From positions 1,200,124 through 1,264,123 of the forward strand of contig NZ_JACHFF010000001.1 of NCBI RefSeq assembly GCF_014207425.1: DNA of 64,000 nucleotides, in the 5' to 3' direction. The position numbers were made by a program, and so were the translations under genes. The notes beneath the pieces were generated by a model. It was not told where the DNA came from. It saw only the letters and a list, made by a program, of their open reading frames with translations, and ran no database searches. Numbering within the stretch: position 1 is the first letter of the stretch; each line of letters opens with the position of its first letter. This DNA comes from Jeotgalicoccus coquinae. Lineage in GTDB: Bacteria; Bacillota; Bacilli; Staphylococcales; Salinicoccaceae. Shown one piece after another: positions 43,032 through 52,759 of the stretch.

Positions 43032-44024
43032 TTATGATATTAAATCTAAAAATTCTTCTCTCGTAATGCGCCCTAAATAGTGGCTGATATCCACATCTTT
43101 AATTGCTTCTTCAATGTGCTCACGGTTGTGCTCCACTCCGATCAGCAGATTCTCAATGTCCACGACTTCCCCAACGCCGAAAAAGTCTCCGAAGATTTTC
43201 GCGTGTTCGATGCGGCCGCCTTTAACTTCCAGTCTCACGTCAAGCAAGCCTGCTGCGTATTTGTGCGAGTTGTCATAGTTATATTTAGGGTTCTTGCCGT
43301 AGTTCCATGACCACGTCTGGTATTTTTCTTCTGACAGCTGGTTAATTTTTGCCCAGTCGTCGTCTGACAGTTTATATTCTTCAACGTTTTCCAGTCCGCC
43401 GAATATTTTATCGAGAATTCTTTCTTTAAATTCTTCGATATCAATTTTCTCATCCAGGTAGTCGTTAATATTTCCGACGCGTGCACTTACCGATTTAATT
43501 CCTTTTGACTGGATTTTCTTCGGATTCACTCTCAATGCATTCTGCACTTCTGAAATATCACTTTCAAGCATTAATGTGCCGTGTGAGAACATACGCCCCT
43601 TCTGTGTGAACATTGCGTTCCCTGATACTTTCTTGCCGCCTTCGATCTCAATGTCGTTGCGTCCCGACAGCTCAGCGTTTACACCCATTTCTTTCAGCGC
43701 TTCAACAATCGGCTGCGTAAATTTTTTAAAGTTATGGAAGCTGTCCCCGTCGTCTTCTGTAATGAAGCTGAAGTTCAGATTACCTTCGTCGTGGTACACT
43801 GCGCCTCCGCCTGACACGCGTCTGACCACTTTAATGCCGTGTTCTCTAATATACGGTTCGTTAATTTCTTCAATTGTATTCTGGTTTTTACCGATAATAA
43901 TCGACGGCTGGTTTACATAGAATAAAAAATAAGAGTCATCCGTTGGAATTTCTCTTAATATATATTCTTCCATGGCCAGATTAATCATCGGATCTTTGAT
44001 GTCGTTGTTCGAAATAAATTTCAT
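43032..44024 (-). CDS. lplA: Lipoate-protein ligase A
   Basis: 330 residues. It attaches lipoate to lipoyl domains of 2-oxoacid dehydrogenases and GcvH using ATP. The signature RRVSGGGAVYHDEGNLNFSFI (about residues 74-94) and the catalytic lysine area KKVSGNAMFTQKGRMFSHGTLML are present, and the C-terminal accessory domain of full LplA is retained. The AGGGGG ribosome site is seven bases before the ATG. Transcribed alone. Confidence 0.93.
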   Translation of the reverse strand: MKFISNNDIKDPMINLAMEEYILREIPTDDSYFLFYVNQPSIIIGKNQNTIEEINEPYIREHGIKVVRRVSGGGAVYHDEGNLNFSFITEDDGDSFHNFKKFTQPIVEALKEMGVNAELSGRNDIEIEGGKKVSGNAMFTQKGRMFSHGTLMLESDISEVQNALRVNPKKIQSKGIKSVSARVGNINDYLDEKIDIEEFKERILDKIFGGLENVEEYKLSDDDWAKINQLSEEKYQTWSWNYGKNPKYNYDNSHKYAAGLLDVRLEVKGGRIEHAKIFGDFFGVGEVVDIENLLIGVEHNREHIEEAIKDVDISHYLGRITREEFLDLIS

Positions 44025-44048
44025 TATATTTCCCCCTGGTACATAATA

Positions 44049-44085
44049 AAAGACCTGCCTCTATTATAATAGAAACAGGTCTTAA
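44049..44085 (-). terminator. Terminator after hemY
   Basis: A leftward stem aagacctg/caggtctt with additional inner pairing (tctat/ataga) is followed by TTTTATTATG. Confidence 0.75.
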
Positions 44086-44094
44086 AATCATATT

Positions 44095-45468
44095 TTACTT
44101 ATTCAATATTTTTTCTGCAGTGTTTTTCGCAGTCAGCACACAGTCAGGGAGCCCGACCGCATAGTGCGATGCACCAATTAAGTGCAGTCCCGGATAATTT
44201 TCCGCAGCATACTTTTGAATATCGTCGATGATATATTTATGTCCGACAAAGTAATTCGGCATTGCATTCATCATGCGTGTAACAATCGTGAACTCAGGTT
44301 CACCATCCAAATCCATGATTTTATCGAGGTCTTCGCGTGCCAGACGGACGATGTCTTCATCCGACTTCTCATGGACGATAAAGTCCCCCGGGCGGCCTAC
44401 ATAAGCACGCAGGAGCGCCTTGCCTTCCGGCGTGGAGTGTTCCCATTTTTTATTCGTCCACGTACATGCAGTGATCGATGTATCCATGTTGCGGCTGATG
44501 ACGAAACCTGTACCTTCAATCGTATTTTTCACCTGCTCGGCATCAAATGCCATCACAACTGTCGCAACACTCGTTGCTTCCATATGTTTGAAGTATTCAA
44601 ATTCCTTATCTTTAAACCAGCGTTTGTACTGGAAGTGCGGCGTTGTGACGATTACTTCATCATAATGATGCGTGCCGCCGTCTGCCGTGAGTTCATAGCC
44701 GTCTTCAGTTTTTTCAATCGCAGTCACATCGAAATTGAAATGAATCTGCCCGCCGCGCTTTTCGTTTTCACTGACCAGACGGTCGATAAACGACTGCAGT
44801 CCGTTTTTAAACTGCAGAAAAGCACCCGTTTTCGTCTTCGGAGCTGCCGGCTTGTCTTTCTTTTCAGCCATCAGGCCTTTCATCAGACTGCCGTATTCTT
44901 GTTCCGTCTCTTTGAAATTCGGGTACGTCGACATTAAGCTCAGCTTGTCGATATCTGTACCGTATACTCCTGCTAAAAGCGGTTCAATCATATGCTCAAG
45001 AAGATCGTTCCCGAAACGTGCACGGAAGAATTCACCTACTGAAATATCTTTATATAACGGCATCGCAGGCTTGATAAAATCAAGTCCTGCACGCAGTTTC
45101 CCTGTCCACGACACTAAATCGGTAGTTAAGAGCGGAGACAGCTCCATAGGTACACCAAGCATAGTCCCTTTAGGCACCGGTGACAGCTTATTTTTGGCAT
45201 AGATATACGCCTGTCCCGTCTGATTGCGGACCAGCGTATCACCAAGTCCCACTTCGTGAGCGAGCTCTGTCATAACTTCTTTACGCGCTAAATAAGACTC
45301 AGGTCCGAGCTCAATCGTATAACCGTCACGGATATGAGTATTGACTTTGCCGCCGGCGCGGTCCGACGCTTCGTATAAATCAACTGTCAGATCTCCGCCG
45401 TCTTTTAACAGATAATGCATCGCTGACAATCCTGTGATTCCTGCACCTACTATCGCTACTCTTTTCAC
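44095..45468 (-). CDS. hemY: Coproporphyrinogen III oxidase (HemY/CgoX type)
   Basis: 457 residues. An FAD enzyme with GAGITGLSA (residues 8-16) and the C-terminal GASHYAVGLPDCVLTAKNTAE. In Firmicutes HemY oxidises coproporphyrinogen III to coproporphyrin III in the coproporphyrin-dependent haem route. It is third in the leftward hemE-hemH-hemY operon, 17 bases after hemH. The gene ends at a terminator. Confidence 0.95.
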   Translation of the reverse strand: MKRVAIVGAGITGLSAMHYLLKDGGDLTVDLYEASDRAGGKVNTHIRDGYTIELGPESYLARKEVMTELAHEVGLGDTLVRNQTGQAYIYAKNKLSPVPKGTMLGVPMELSPLLTTDLVSWTGKLRAGLDFIKPAMPLYKDISVGEFFRARFGNDLLEHMIEPLLAGVYGTDIDKLSLMSTYPNFKETEQEYGSLMKGLMAEKKDKPAAPKTKTGAFLQFKNGLQSFIDRLVSENEKRGGQIHFNFDVTAIEKTEDGYELTADGGTHHYDEVIVTTPHFQYKRWFKDKEFEYFKHMEATSVATVVMAFDAEQVKNTIEGTGFVISRNMDTSITACTWTNKKWEHSTPEGKALLRAYVGRPGDFIVHEKSDEDIVRLAREDLDKIMDLDGEPEFTIVTRMMNAMPNYFVGHKYIIDDIQKYAAENYPGLHLIGASHYAVGLPDCVLTAKNTAEKILNK

Positions 45469-45485
45469 TTTTAACGCCTCGCTTA

Positions 45486-46403
45486 TTACAATTTGATTAA
45501 TTCGTTAACCATTGCCTGAATGAAACGTGAATCTGTGTTCGGCATTGCCGGTCTGTGGTATACAGCACCGATTTCATCCGTCACAACTTTACACTCGTAG
45601 TCGTTATCGTATAACACTTCCAGGTGTTCACATACAAATCCAAGCGGAATATAAACGAAGTGCTTAAAGCCGTGTTCGTTGTATAATTCGCGTGTTAAGT
45701 CCTGCACGTCCGGTCCAAGCCATGGATCCGGCGTGTTGCCTTCCGACTGCCAGCCGACAAAATAGTGACCTTTGTCAAAACGTGCTTGAATTAAATCTTT
45801 AGTCGCTTCAAGCTGACCAGGGTATGGATCATTATGTTCTTTAATCTTCTCAGGAAGACTGTGTGCACTTACTACAATCGCAGTTTTATCCGCTTCGTCA
45901 GCAGGAATTTCTTTCTCGAAAGTCGTTTCAAGTGCATCAACCCAGAAATCGATAAACGGCTTCTGCTCGTAGAATGATTCTACAGACTTAACTGTAATGC
46001 CGTATTTTTCCGCTTCTTCCACTGCGCGTTTGTTATATGAACCGACAGAGAAGTTTGAATAATGCGGTGCAAGCACTACGCTGTATATTTCTTTAATGCC
46101 TGCTTCACTGATTTCTTTAACAGAGTCTTCGATGAACGGGTGAATGTGTTTCAAACCGATAAACAGTTCGAACTCATCTTCACTTTGCTCATTTAAAGCG
46201 TCGGCAAGTGCTTTTGCCTGACGTTCTGTTGTATCAGCCAGCGGAGAAATACCGCCGATTGCTTCATAACGGTCTTTTAAATCCTGAAGTGCTTCTTCAC
46301 TCGGCTTTCTGCCGTGTCTGATGTGTGTGTAGTACGGCTCGATATCCGATTCTTTGTACGGTGTGCCGTAAGCCATTACTAATAGTGCTTTTTTCTCTGC
46401 CAT
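45486..46403 (-). CDS. hemH: Coproporphyrin III ferrochelatase
   Basis: 305 residues from ATG 46403; a GTG at 46415 overlaps the hemE stop (GTGA) and may be the coupled start. It inserts Fe2+ into coproporphyrin III. The catalytic His lies in [21 protein letters not shown] and Glu in [37 protein letters not shown] is typical of the Firmicute enzyme (CpfC). It sits between hemE and hemY. Confidence 0.95.
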   Translation of the reverse strand: MAEKKALLVMAYGTPYKESDIEPYYTHIRHGRKPSEEALQDLKDRYEAIGGISPLADTTERQAKALADALNEQSEDEFELFIGLKHIHPFIEDSVKEISEAGIKEIYSVVLAPHYSNFSVGSYNKRAVEEAEKYGITVKSVESFYEQKPFIDFWVDALETTFEKEIPADEADKTAIVVSAHSLPEKIKEHNDPYPGQLEATKDLIQARFDKGHYFVGWQSEGNTPDPWLGPDVQDLTRELYNEHGFKHFVYIPLGFVCEHLEVLYDNDYECKVVTDEIGAVYHRPAMPNTDSRFIQAMVNELIKL

Positions 46404-46411
46404 ATTTAAAA

Positions 46412-47437
46412 TCACAATCCTTTACTGTGTGTGTGTACTAATTCTGTCAGTCGTTTTAAAACATCCGGATCTACTTCAGGGAAGACGCCGTGTCCAAGGT
46501 TGAAGATATGTCCTGTTCTGTTTCCTTCTTCAACGATTTTCTTCGCGCGTTCTTCGATTACTGACCAGTCCGATAATAATAATGCCGGGTCAAGGTTACC
46601 CTGCAGTGCTTTCGTAATTCCAAGTTCACGCGCCTCGTTAATCGACATTCTCCAGTCGAGTCCAAGTACGTCACTTCCGAGCTTATCCCACTCTGTTGCC
46701 AGGTGGCTTGCCCCGATACCGAAAAGAATAACCGGTACATTTTGTGCTTTCACAGCGTTAATAATTTTTTTCATGCCAGGTGCAAGATAGAAGTTGTAGT
46801 CCGCTTTATTAAGCGCACCGCCCCATGAGTCAAAAATCTGAATGACACTTGCTCCTGCTTTAATTTGTGCAGTCAGGTAAGATATGCTCGTTTCAACAAG
46901 CTTATCCATTAATTTGAACCAGAGTTTCGGGTTCGAATACATCATCGTTTTCGTACGGTGATAATTTTTAGACGGTCCGCCTTCGATCATGTAACTTGCG
47001 ACCGTAAATGGCGCGCCGCAGAATCCGATAAGCGGAACATTTAATTTTTCCTGAGTTAAAATCTGGATTGCTTTATATACATAGTCAAGATCTTTAAACG
47101 GATCAAGCTCTCCAAGGTTCTCTACGTCTTTTTCCGTGCGGATAGGATTATGTATTACAGGCCCTACTCCGGACTTGATTTCAACATCAATACCGATTGG
47201 TGCGAGCGGTGTAATTATATCTTTATATAGCACTGCCGCATCAACATTATAGTTATCTACAGGTGTAGCCGTGAGATAAGCAGTCAGTTCAGGTTGTTTT
47301 GTAATTTCAATTAAAGAATATTTTTCTTTAACTTTGTTATATTCCGGCTGCGAACGCCCAACCTGTCTCATAAACCAAACTGGTGTATGTTCTGTCTTTT
47401 CTCCGCGTGCTGCTCGAATGAGTGTATCATTAAACAC
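46412..47437 (-). CDS. hemE: Uroporphyrinogen decarboxylase
   Basis: 341 residues. Removes four carboxyl groups from uroporphyrinogen [18 protein letters not shown] near residue 20 holds the substrate arginines; [17 protein letters not shown] and [13 protein letters not shown] are further signatures. AGGGGGTACC precedes the ATG. It is first in the hem operon and divergent from the TRAP/HmoB-like gene. Confidence 0.96.
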   Translation of the reverse strand: MFNDTLIRAARGEKTEHTPVWFMRQVGRSQPEYNKVKEKYSLIEITKQPELTAYLTATPVDNYNVDAAVLYKDIITPLAPIGIDVEIKSGVGPVIHNPIRTEKDVENLGELDPFKDLDYVYKAIQILTQEKLNVPLIGFCGAPFTVASYMIEGGPSKNYHRTKTMMYSNPKLWFKLMDKLVETSISYLTAQIKAGASVIQIFDSWGGALNKADYNFYLAPGMKKIINAVKAQNVPVILFGIGASHLATEWDKLGSDVLGLDWRMSINEARELGITKALQGNLDPALLLSDWSVIEERAKKIVEEGNRTGHIFNLGHGVFPEVDPDVLKRLTELVHTHSKGL

Positions 47438-47613
47438 AGTGGTACCCCCTAATATTTATATGTTCATACAGTTACACATTTTAACACATTCTTTAGAACA
47501 ATTATTAATTACGGGCAAGTTGTCAAAAAATCGTTCTATTTGAGATTTGTTTAACATTGCATTATTTCAGGTATATACTGGTTAACATAACTAAAAACAA
47601 GAGGTGAAGCACA

Positions 47614-48153
47614 GTGTATTTACACGCAACTACGGGAACGATTGATTTTATGACGTCCCTGCAGGAGAAAAATCCTCATGTATCCATCAGTGCAAGAGGA
47701 CCGGAAGCCATTTTATACTATGAGGATAATAATGAAAAATCAATCTTCTCAACGAATATGACTTATGAAGTATTAAATGAGCAGGGTTCACTTGATGAAG
47801 AGCTGCCATTGTCCATGTATTATATTCCTGCTGCAGGAGACGGTACACATTCTTTACGCGGCCATTTAAGTGATCTTGCTGAAAAATTAAGAACAGTTAA
47901 CGGTGTTGTCTCATACAGAGTCGGAATTAACACACGTGATGAAAATTATCTCGTACTGATTAAATGGGCAGACATGAGTATTTACAACGACTTTAAACAC
48001 ACTGACGTTTATGAAAAATACTTAACATCCGAATCATTGAAAAGTTTCCGCAACGAAGAGTCACTGTTCGGCGACTTTTTATCCTCTAAGCTTTACTACA
48101 ACATTGAAAACAATGAATATACTGAAGAAGAAAAAGAAGAACTCGGCGATTAA
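47614..48153 (+). CDS. TRAP/HmoB-like antibiotic biosynthesis monooxygenase-domain protein
   Basis: 179 residues from GTG 47614 with AGAGGTG six bases upstream. The C-terminal half (about residues 95-165) has a dimeric ABM ferredoxin-like fold, with GVVSYRVGINTRDENYLVLIKWAD and a DFKHTDVYEKY helix. The staphylococcal TRAP protein and Bacillus HmoB (haem-degrading monooxygenase) share this form and the same place beside hemEHY. Haem monooxygenase activity is plausible; the older signalling role of TRAP in S. aureus was disputed. Confidence 0.82.
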   Translation: MYLHATTGTIDFMTSLQEKNPHVSISARGPEAILYYEDNNEKSIFSTNMTYEVLNEQGSLDEELPLSMYYIPAAGDGTHSLRGHLSDLAEKLRTVNGVVSYRVGINTRDENYLVLIKWADMSIYNDFKHTDVYEKYLTSESLKSFRNEESLFGDFLSSKLYYNIENNEYTEEEKEELGD

Positions 48154-49352
48154 TCGCTGAGTTCTCTTTCTTTTTTATAGATTGATTTTGATAATACTCT
48201 GTTTAACATGTAGCCCCACAGCGGGAATGCGAGTACATAAATAAACTGCGCAGGATGCGTCACGATAAACATGACTGCAAACAGCAGCGTAATGACAAAC
48301 ACAATTTTGTGGGAATATCTGATATAGCTGTCCTGTATATACGTTCTTGAGACCGGCCATACTTTCGGCCAGAGCAGATAGGCCTGCGCTGTATAAATCT
48401 GCGACATCTGCAGCACGATTAAATAAATACCGAACAGGCTGAAGATTAATGAAACATACAGGTTGCCGATCCAGAACATAATAATGAAGAACAATATTAT
48501 GATGCGGAGCACAATCATCGGCAGATCATGGTCACGCATAAACGAGCGGTAAAATAAATATTCGTACATATACTTCTTATTAAATTTATCTGTTTTCGGT
48601 TCCCATAGCAGTACATCGAGAATGCGTCTCCGTTTAAATGCCTTATCGATCCGCTTCACGTTCGTAAACATGCTGACAGTCTGATAATACTGCTGCAGCG
48701 CCTCTTTTTCATACTGCACGTAATTCAGCCACGACAATGTTTTAAATGAACCTTTCTTCATCACCACTGTAAATATAATAATGAATAACAGTCCTGCGGC
48801 TGTAAAAACCGGATTGATAAGCACGAGTATCAGCGAGACGAAGTTAACAACGATTAACGCTGCTGTCACCGTCCACTTTTTAAAGTCGGTATTAACCGAT
48901 AAACGTCTGATATTAAATGCACTGAAGTACAACAGTGCTGACAGTAAAAAGAACAGCACAATCGATGTTAAATCATGTCCGATTGATAACAGAATCAGTA
49001 CTGCAACTGATGCAATGACAGGCAGTGCAAGACCAAGTGACAGACTGTAAATGTCCGCCCGTTTAAAATAAGCTGTCATCTTCTTCTCGTACGGCGGCAG
49101 AAACAGCATATCCGCTTCTTTTAACAGCGTTCTGTATTTCGGCAGCAGCACGACGGCCATTAACAGTGCACACAGCGCGTCGATATACGTATTCGGTTCA
49201 AGCGTCTCCCTTAAACCGAGCAGCGTATAAAGCAGCACCCCGCCTGCAATCATTAAGAAGACGAGGAAATGGCTGTTAAAAATAAACTTGCCGTAATAGC
49301 TCCGTATTTTTACATCTTCTTCCATACGCGTGTTAAACAATTTACTGCTCAT
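48150..49352 (-). CDS. ecsB: ABC transporter permease EcsB
   Basis: 400 residues with about ten membrane helices in two sets, and the FNTRMEEDVKIRSYYGKFIFNSHF N-terminus typical of EcsB. It pairs with EcsA; the Ecs transporter affects secretion, competence and regulated intramembrane proteolysis in Bacillus. It overlaps ecsA by 11 bases. Its stop codon overlaps that of the convergent TRAP/HmoB-like gene, with no terminator between. Confidence 0.92.
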   Translation of the reverse strand: MSSKLFNTRMEEDVKIRSYYGKFIFNSHFLVFLMIAGGVLLYTLLGLRETLEPNTYIDALCALLMAVVLLPKYRTLLKEADMLFLPPYEKKMTAYFKRADIYSLSLGLALPVIASVAVLILLSIGHDLTSIVLFFLLSALLYFSAFNIRRLSVNTDFKKWTVTAALIVVNFVSLILVLINPVFTAAGLLFIIIFTVVMKKGSFKTLSWLNYVQYEKEALQQYYQTVSMFTNVKRIDKAFKRRRILDVLLWEPKTDKFNKKYMYEYLFYRSFMRDHDLPMIVLRIIILFFIIMFWIGNLYVSLIFSLFGIYLIVLQMSQIYTAQAYLLWPKVWPVSRTYIQDSYIRYSHKIVFVITLLFAVMFIVTHPAQFIYVLAFPLWGYMLNRVLSKSIYKKERELSD

Positions 49353-50082
49353 GACGTTTCCCGCCAGTCAGTTTGATATACACATCATCAAGCGTGCCTT
49401 CGGTAAGTCCTGTAAGCTCTCTCAGCTCAGGCAGCGTACCGTCCGCAATTTTGCGCCCCTGGTCGATAATGATATACCGGTCGCAATAACGTTCCGCCGT
49501 TGCGAGAATATGTGTACTCATTAAAATTGACCGGTTTTTATCGCGTTCGGAAATCATCAGTTCTATTAATGATTCGATACCGAGAGGATCCAGACCGAGA
49601 AACGGCTCATCGATAATATAGAGTTCCGGTTCAACGATAAATGCACAGATCAGCATGACTTTCTGTTTCATCCCTTTGGAGAAGTGGCTCGGGAATGTGT
49701 CTTCCTTATCGTCCAGACGGAAGCGTCTGAGCAGCGGCCCTTTCCGTGTTTCTGTTTCTTCCGGCGTCAGTCCGTATGCCATTGCCGTCATATTAATATG
49801 TTCCCGGAGTGTGAGCTCCTCGTAAAGAATCGGTGATTCCGGAATATAACCCAGATGTCTGCGGTATGCTTCAACATCCGATTCAATTGTCTTATCCATT
49901 ACTTTAATGTCACCGCTGTGCGGTCGCAGGAGGCCGAGGATATGTTTTATCGTCGTACTTTTACCTGCACCGTTTAAACCGATCAGTCCGATAATTTCAC
50001 CGGATTTTATATTGAAAGAGATATCGTGAATGACAGGTTCTTTCGAATACCCGCCTGTTAGCTGATTAATTTTTAATACCAT
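49342..50082 (-). CDS. ecsA: ABC transporter ATP-binding protein EcsA
   Basis: 246 residues. Walker A GLNGAGKSTT (about residues 36-45), a signature region SHFSKGMKQKV, and Walker B ELYIIDEPFLGLDP are complete. It powers EcsB. It is divergent from the HIT gene with about 90 bases between, an arrangement conserved from Bacillus to Staphylococcus. Confidence 0.95.
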   Translation of the reverse strand: MVLKINQLTGGYSKEPVIHDISFNIKSGEIIGLIGLNGAGKSTTIKHILGLLRPHSGDIKVMDKTIESDVEAYRRHLGYIPESPILYEELTLREHINMTAMAYGLTPEETETRKGPLLRRFRLDDKEDTFPSHFSKGMKQKVMLICAFIVEPELYIIDEPFLGLDPLGIESLIELMISERDKNRSILMSTHILATAERYCDRYIIIDQGRKIADGTLPELRELTGLTEGTLDDVYIKLTGGKRHEQ

Positions 50083-50171
50083 CGTCTGACTTCCTTTTAA
50101 ATAATTCTAATTATTTGTATACTGATACTTAAGTAAAACTATATCATAAGTTTTTAATGGAGGATATTGAG

Positions 50172-50603
50172 ATGAATAAGACAATTTTCGAAAAAATTAT
50201 CGACAGAGAAATACCTGCCAACATTGTGTATGAAGATGATCATGTAATTGCGTTTATGGATGCATTCCCTATCGTTAAAGGTCATACGTTAGTCGTACCT
50301 AAACAGCCGATTGAAAATATTTTCGACCTCGATGAAGAAACAGGCGCAAAATTAATGAGTGTTATTACGAAAGTTTCCAATGCGGTTAAAGATGCATTTG
50401 AACCTGCCGGCTTAAACGTTGTTCAAAATAACGGCGCTTATGCTTCGCAGTCGGTATTCCATCTTCACTTCCACATCATTCCGCGCTACAAAGAAGAACA
50501 CGACGGTTTCGGCTACAAATGGGTCAGCATAGAAGATGACAACAACACCCCGGAAATCCGTTCAGACGTTGAAGCGGCAATTAAAAATAAATTAAATGAA
50601 TAA
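50172..50603 (+). CDS. hit: HIT-family nucleotide-binding protein
   Basis: 143 residues from ATG 50172 with GGAGG eight bases upstream. The histidine triad HLHFHIIPR (H-x-H-x-H) and the upstream NNGAYASQSVFH are complete. HIT proteins hydrolyse nucleoside phosphoramidates or dinucleoside polyphosphates. Its conserved position next to ecsA is typical. Confidence 0.94.
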   Translation: MNKTIFEKIIDREIPANIVYEDDHVIAFMDAFPIVKGHTLVVPKQPIENIFDLDEETGAKLMSVITKVSNAVKDAFEPAGLNVVQNNGAYASQSVFHLHFHIIPRYKEEHDGFGYKWVSIEDDNNTPEIRSDVEAAIKNKLNE

Positions 50604-50642
50604 GTAATATTAAATCAGGGTATATTAATTGAGATAAAGGAT

Positions 50643-51038
50643 GTGAATGAATTTATGAAACTTAAAAATATTGGTGTAGGATTCGCAGTCGGAATTACAG
50701 GCGGCATGCTCATATCCTTTTTAAACGCACCTAAATCAGGCAAAGAACTTCAGCAGTCATTAAAAACAGGTTCAAATGACTTAAAATCCCAAATGGATCA
50801 GCTGAAAATTGAAGGTGAAGAAATTAAAAACTCTTTCCTTAAAACGAAACACGAATCAAGCGAGGTCTTCTCTACTCTCGGCGACGAAGTAAAATCGATG
50901 ATTTCAAACTTCCAGGCGGATATCAACCCTAACATCGAAAGACTGCAGGGTAATATCGAGAATATCTCGAATAAAGCAGAAACTGCGATGGCCGAAGTTC
51001 AGGGCGACGACAAAAAAGATGACAGCGATAACAACTAG
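50643..51038 (+). CDS. YtxH-domain protein
   Basis: 131 residues as drawn from GTG 50643; ATG 50655 is an alternative, and neither has ideal spacing from AAAGG. One N-terminal glycine-rich hydrophobic helix (GVGFAVGITGGMLISFLNAP) is followed by a helical, charged region with coiled-coil character, the YtxH/DUF948-like form. It may be a stress- or wall-linked membrane protein; unproven. Confidence 0.8.
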   Translation: MNEFMKLKNIGVGFAVGITGGMLISFLNAPKSGKELQQSLKTGSNDLKSQMDQLKIEGEEIKNSFLKTKHESSEVFSTLGDEVKSMISNFQADINPNIERLQGNIENISNKAETAMAEVQGDDKKDDSDNN

Positions 51039-51066
51039 CTTTTAAGAAAAAAACAGAATATTTACA

Positions 51067-51106
51067 AAGGACGGTGTGTTTAAGTTTGTGCACCGTCCTT
51101 TTTATA
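51067..51106 (+). terminator. Terminator after YtxH gene
   Basis: A 10-bp stem aaggacggtg/caccgtcctt (51068-51077 with 51091-51100) is followed by T-run. Confidence 0.9.
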
Positions 51107-51152
51107 TGATATATTATGCCTTGTATATGCAACCGGGAGGAGACGTTTAAGA

Positions 51153-52262
51153 ATGAAAAAGAAGTTAGCACCATTTATATTAGGATTAGGTTTAGTAAGC
51201 CTTGCTGCGTGCAGCAATGAAGGTGAAGAAAATACAGATCAGGCTTCAACAGAAGAAGGAGATGTAGAATACGGCAACGTTCTGGCAACGAGTGATGCGG
51301 GAGATATTACCGCTGATGACGTTCTGAATCAGATTGGAATGAATCAGGTCGCAAACCAGACTTTCCAATTAGTACTTGATAAAGTATTAACTGATAAATA
51401 CAGTGAAGAATTAAATATGGATGAACTTAATGAACAAATCGATACTGAAATCGAACAATACGGCGGCGAGGATAACTTCGCAATGATGCTGCAGCAATCA
51501 CAGCCTGGAATGACTGTAGATACATACAAGCAGCAGCGCGTATCCAATGCATTAAATGACTTATACTTTGCTGATCACTTTGAAATCACTGATGAAGAAG
51601 CATTCGACAGTGTAAGAAAATCATCGCACATCCTCGTATCATTCGCTGAAGAAGGCGAAGAAGATGCTGAAGGTGCTGAATCAGGTGAAGGTGAAGAAGA
51701 ATCTTCAATGACTAAAGAAGAAGCAAAAGCACATGCTGAAGACTTAAAATCACAGCTTGAAGACGGTGCAGATTTCGGCGAACTGGCAACTGAGCACTCC
51801 GACGATACAGGCAGTGCACAGAAGAACGGTGAACTCGGGTTTGTAAGCAAAGGACAGATGGTTGAAGAATTCGAAACAGCACTATTCGAACTTGAACCTG
51901 GTCAGATTTCAGAACCGGTTGAATCACAATTCGGCTACCACATCATTCTAAATGAAGATGTGTCACTTGAAGACACACCAAAAGAAGAATTGAATACAAT
52001 CAAAACTACGCTTGTTAACCAGAAAATCAAAGAAGATCCAAGCCAGGCACTTCAGGCATACCGTGATCTGTTAGAAGAGTACAATGTATCATTTGAGAAC
52101 GAAGAAATTCAGACGTACATTGAAGATACATTCCTGAGCGCTGACGAAGCTTTAGAAAAAGCACAGCAGGAAGACGCAGCAGCTGAAGAAGACTCAGAAG
52201 GTGCACCAACTGAGGAGAACGCTGAAGAAGAAGCAGCGGACAGTGAAGAAGACGCTGAGTAA
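51153..52262 (+). CDS. prsA: PrsA foldase (peptidyl-prolyl isomerase lipoprotein)
   Basis: 369 residues. A lipoprotein signal with lipobox SLAAC and Cys20 anchors it outside the membrane, where it folds exported proteins. The parvulin domain starts at SSHILVSF (about residue 151) and continues with LATEHSDDTGSAQKNGELGFVSKGQMV and FGYHIILNED. Unusual are an acidic insertion of about 25 residues after ILVSF (Glu/Asp/Gly-rich) and an acidic tail of about 35 residues. Both are longer than in S. aureus PrsA and suit a halotolerant host. Confidence 0.95.
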   Translation: MKKKLAPFILGLGLVSLAACSNEGEENTDQASTEEGDVEYGNVLATSDAGDITADDVLNQIGMNQVANQTFQLVLDKVLTDKYSEELNMDELNEQIDTEIEQYGGEDNFAMMLQQSQPGMTVDTYKQQRVSNALNDLYFADHFEITDEEAFDSVRKSSHILVSFAEEGEEDAEGAESGEGEEESSMTKEEAKAHAEDLKSQLEDGADFGELATEHSDDTGSAQKNGELGFVSKGQMVEEFETALFELEPGQISEPVESQFGYHIILNEDVSLEDTPKEELNTIKTTLVNQKIKEDPSQALQAYRDLLEEYNVSFENEEIQTYIEDTFLSADEALEKAQQEDAAAEEDSEGAPTEENAEEEAADSEEDAE

Positions 52263-52272
52263 TTTATTTTAA

Positions 52273-52306
52273 TGACGCAAAACCCGATGGGTTTTGCGTT
52301 TTTTTC
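52273..52306 (+). terminator. prsA terminator
   Basis: A stem acgcaaaaccc/gggttttgcgt is followed by T7. Confidence 0.92.
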
Positions 52307-52311
52307 TTTGT

Positions 52312-52709
52312 TGGAGGACGACGGCGGTTTCGAGTACTCTTTAAAGGACGACACCGCTTCGCCGTCGTATTCCAACGCCTCTTAAAGGACGACACCGCTT
52401 CGCCGTCGTATTCTAACGCCTCTTAAAGGACGACACCGCTTCGCCGTCGTATTCCAACGCCTCCTAAAGGACGACACCGCTTCGCCGTCGTATTCCAACG
52501 CCTCTTAAAGGACGACACCGCTTCGCCGTCGTATTCCAAACTCTCTTAAAGGACGACACCGCTTTACCGTCGTATTCCAACGCCTCCTAAAGTACGACAC
52601 CGCTTCGCCGTCGTATTCCAACGCACCTTAAAGGACGACACCGTTTCACCGTCGTATTCCAAACCCTCTTAAAGGACGACACCGCTTCACCGTCGTATTC
52701 CAAACCCTA
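52312..52709. repeat. Array of nine 41-bp tandem repeats with internal dyad
   Basis: Copies begin at 52341, 52382, 52423, 52464, 52505, 52546, 52587, 52628 and 52669, exactly 41 bases apart, preceded by a degenerate partial copy from 52312. Each unit holds ACGAC ... GTCGT arms around a CCGCTTCGCC-type centre, so each can form a small hairpin. Changes between copies fall mainly in the centre (TTCGCC, TTTACC, TTCACC) and the linker, while the arms stay constant. The period is not a multiple of three and all frames stop. It lies between the convergent prsA and yhaM terminators. Confidence 0.92.
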
Positions 52710-52745
52710 AAAAAACAAAAAATCCCCGCATTTCTGCGGGGATTT
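52708..52745 (-). terminator. yhaM terminator
   Basis: A GC-rich stem aaatccccgca/tgcggggattt is followed leftwards by TTTTTGTTTTTTT. Confidence 0.92.
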
Positions 52746-52759
52746 CAACTCAATTCATA

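Noticed and set aside
52109-52375. Leftward reading into the repeat array as a repeat protein (EYDGEAVSSFK units)
   Set aside because: The 41-base period shifts frame each copy, so the motif cannot repeat in one frame; the reading mostly covers the antisense of prsA.
52312-52709. CRISPR array
   Set aside because: The full 41-base unit repeats back to back without unique spacers, and no cas genes are near.
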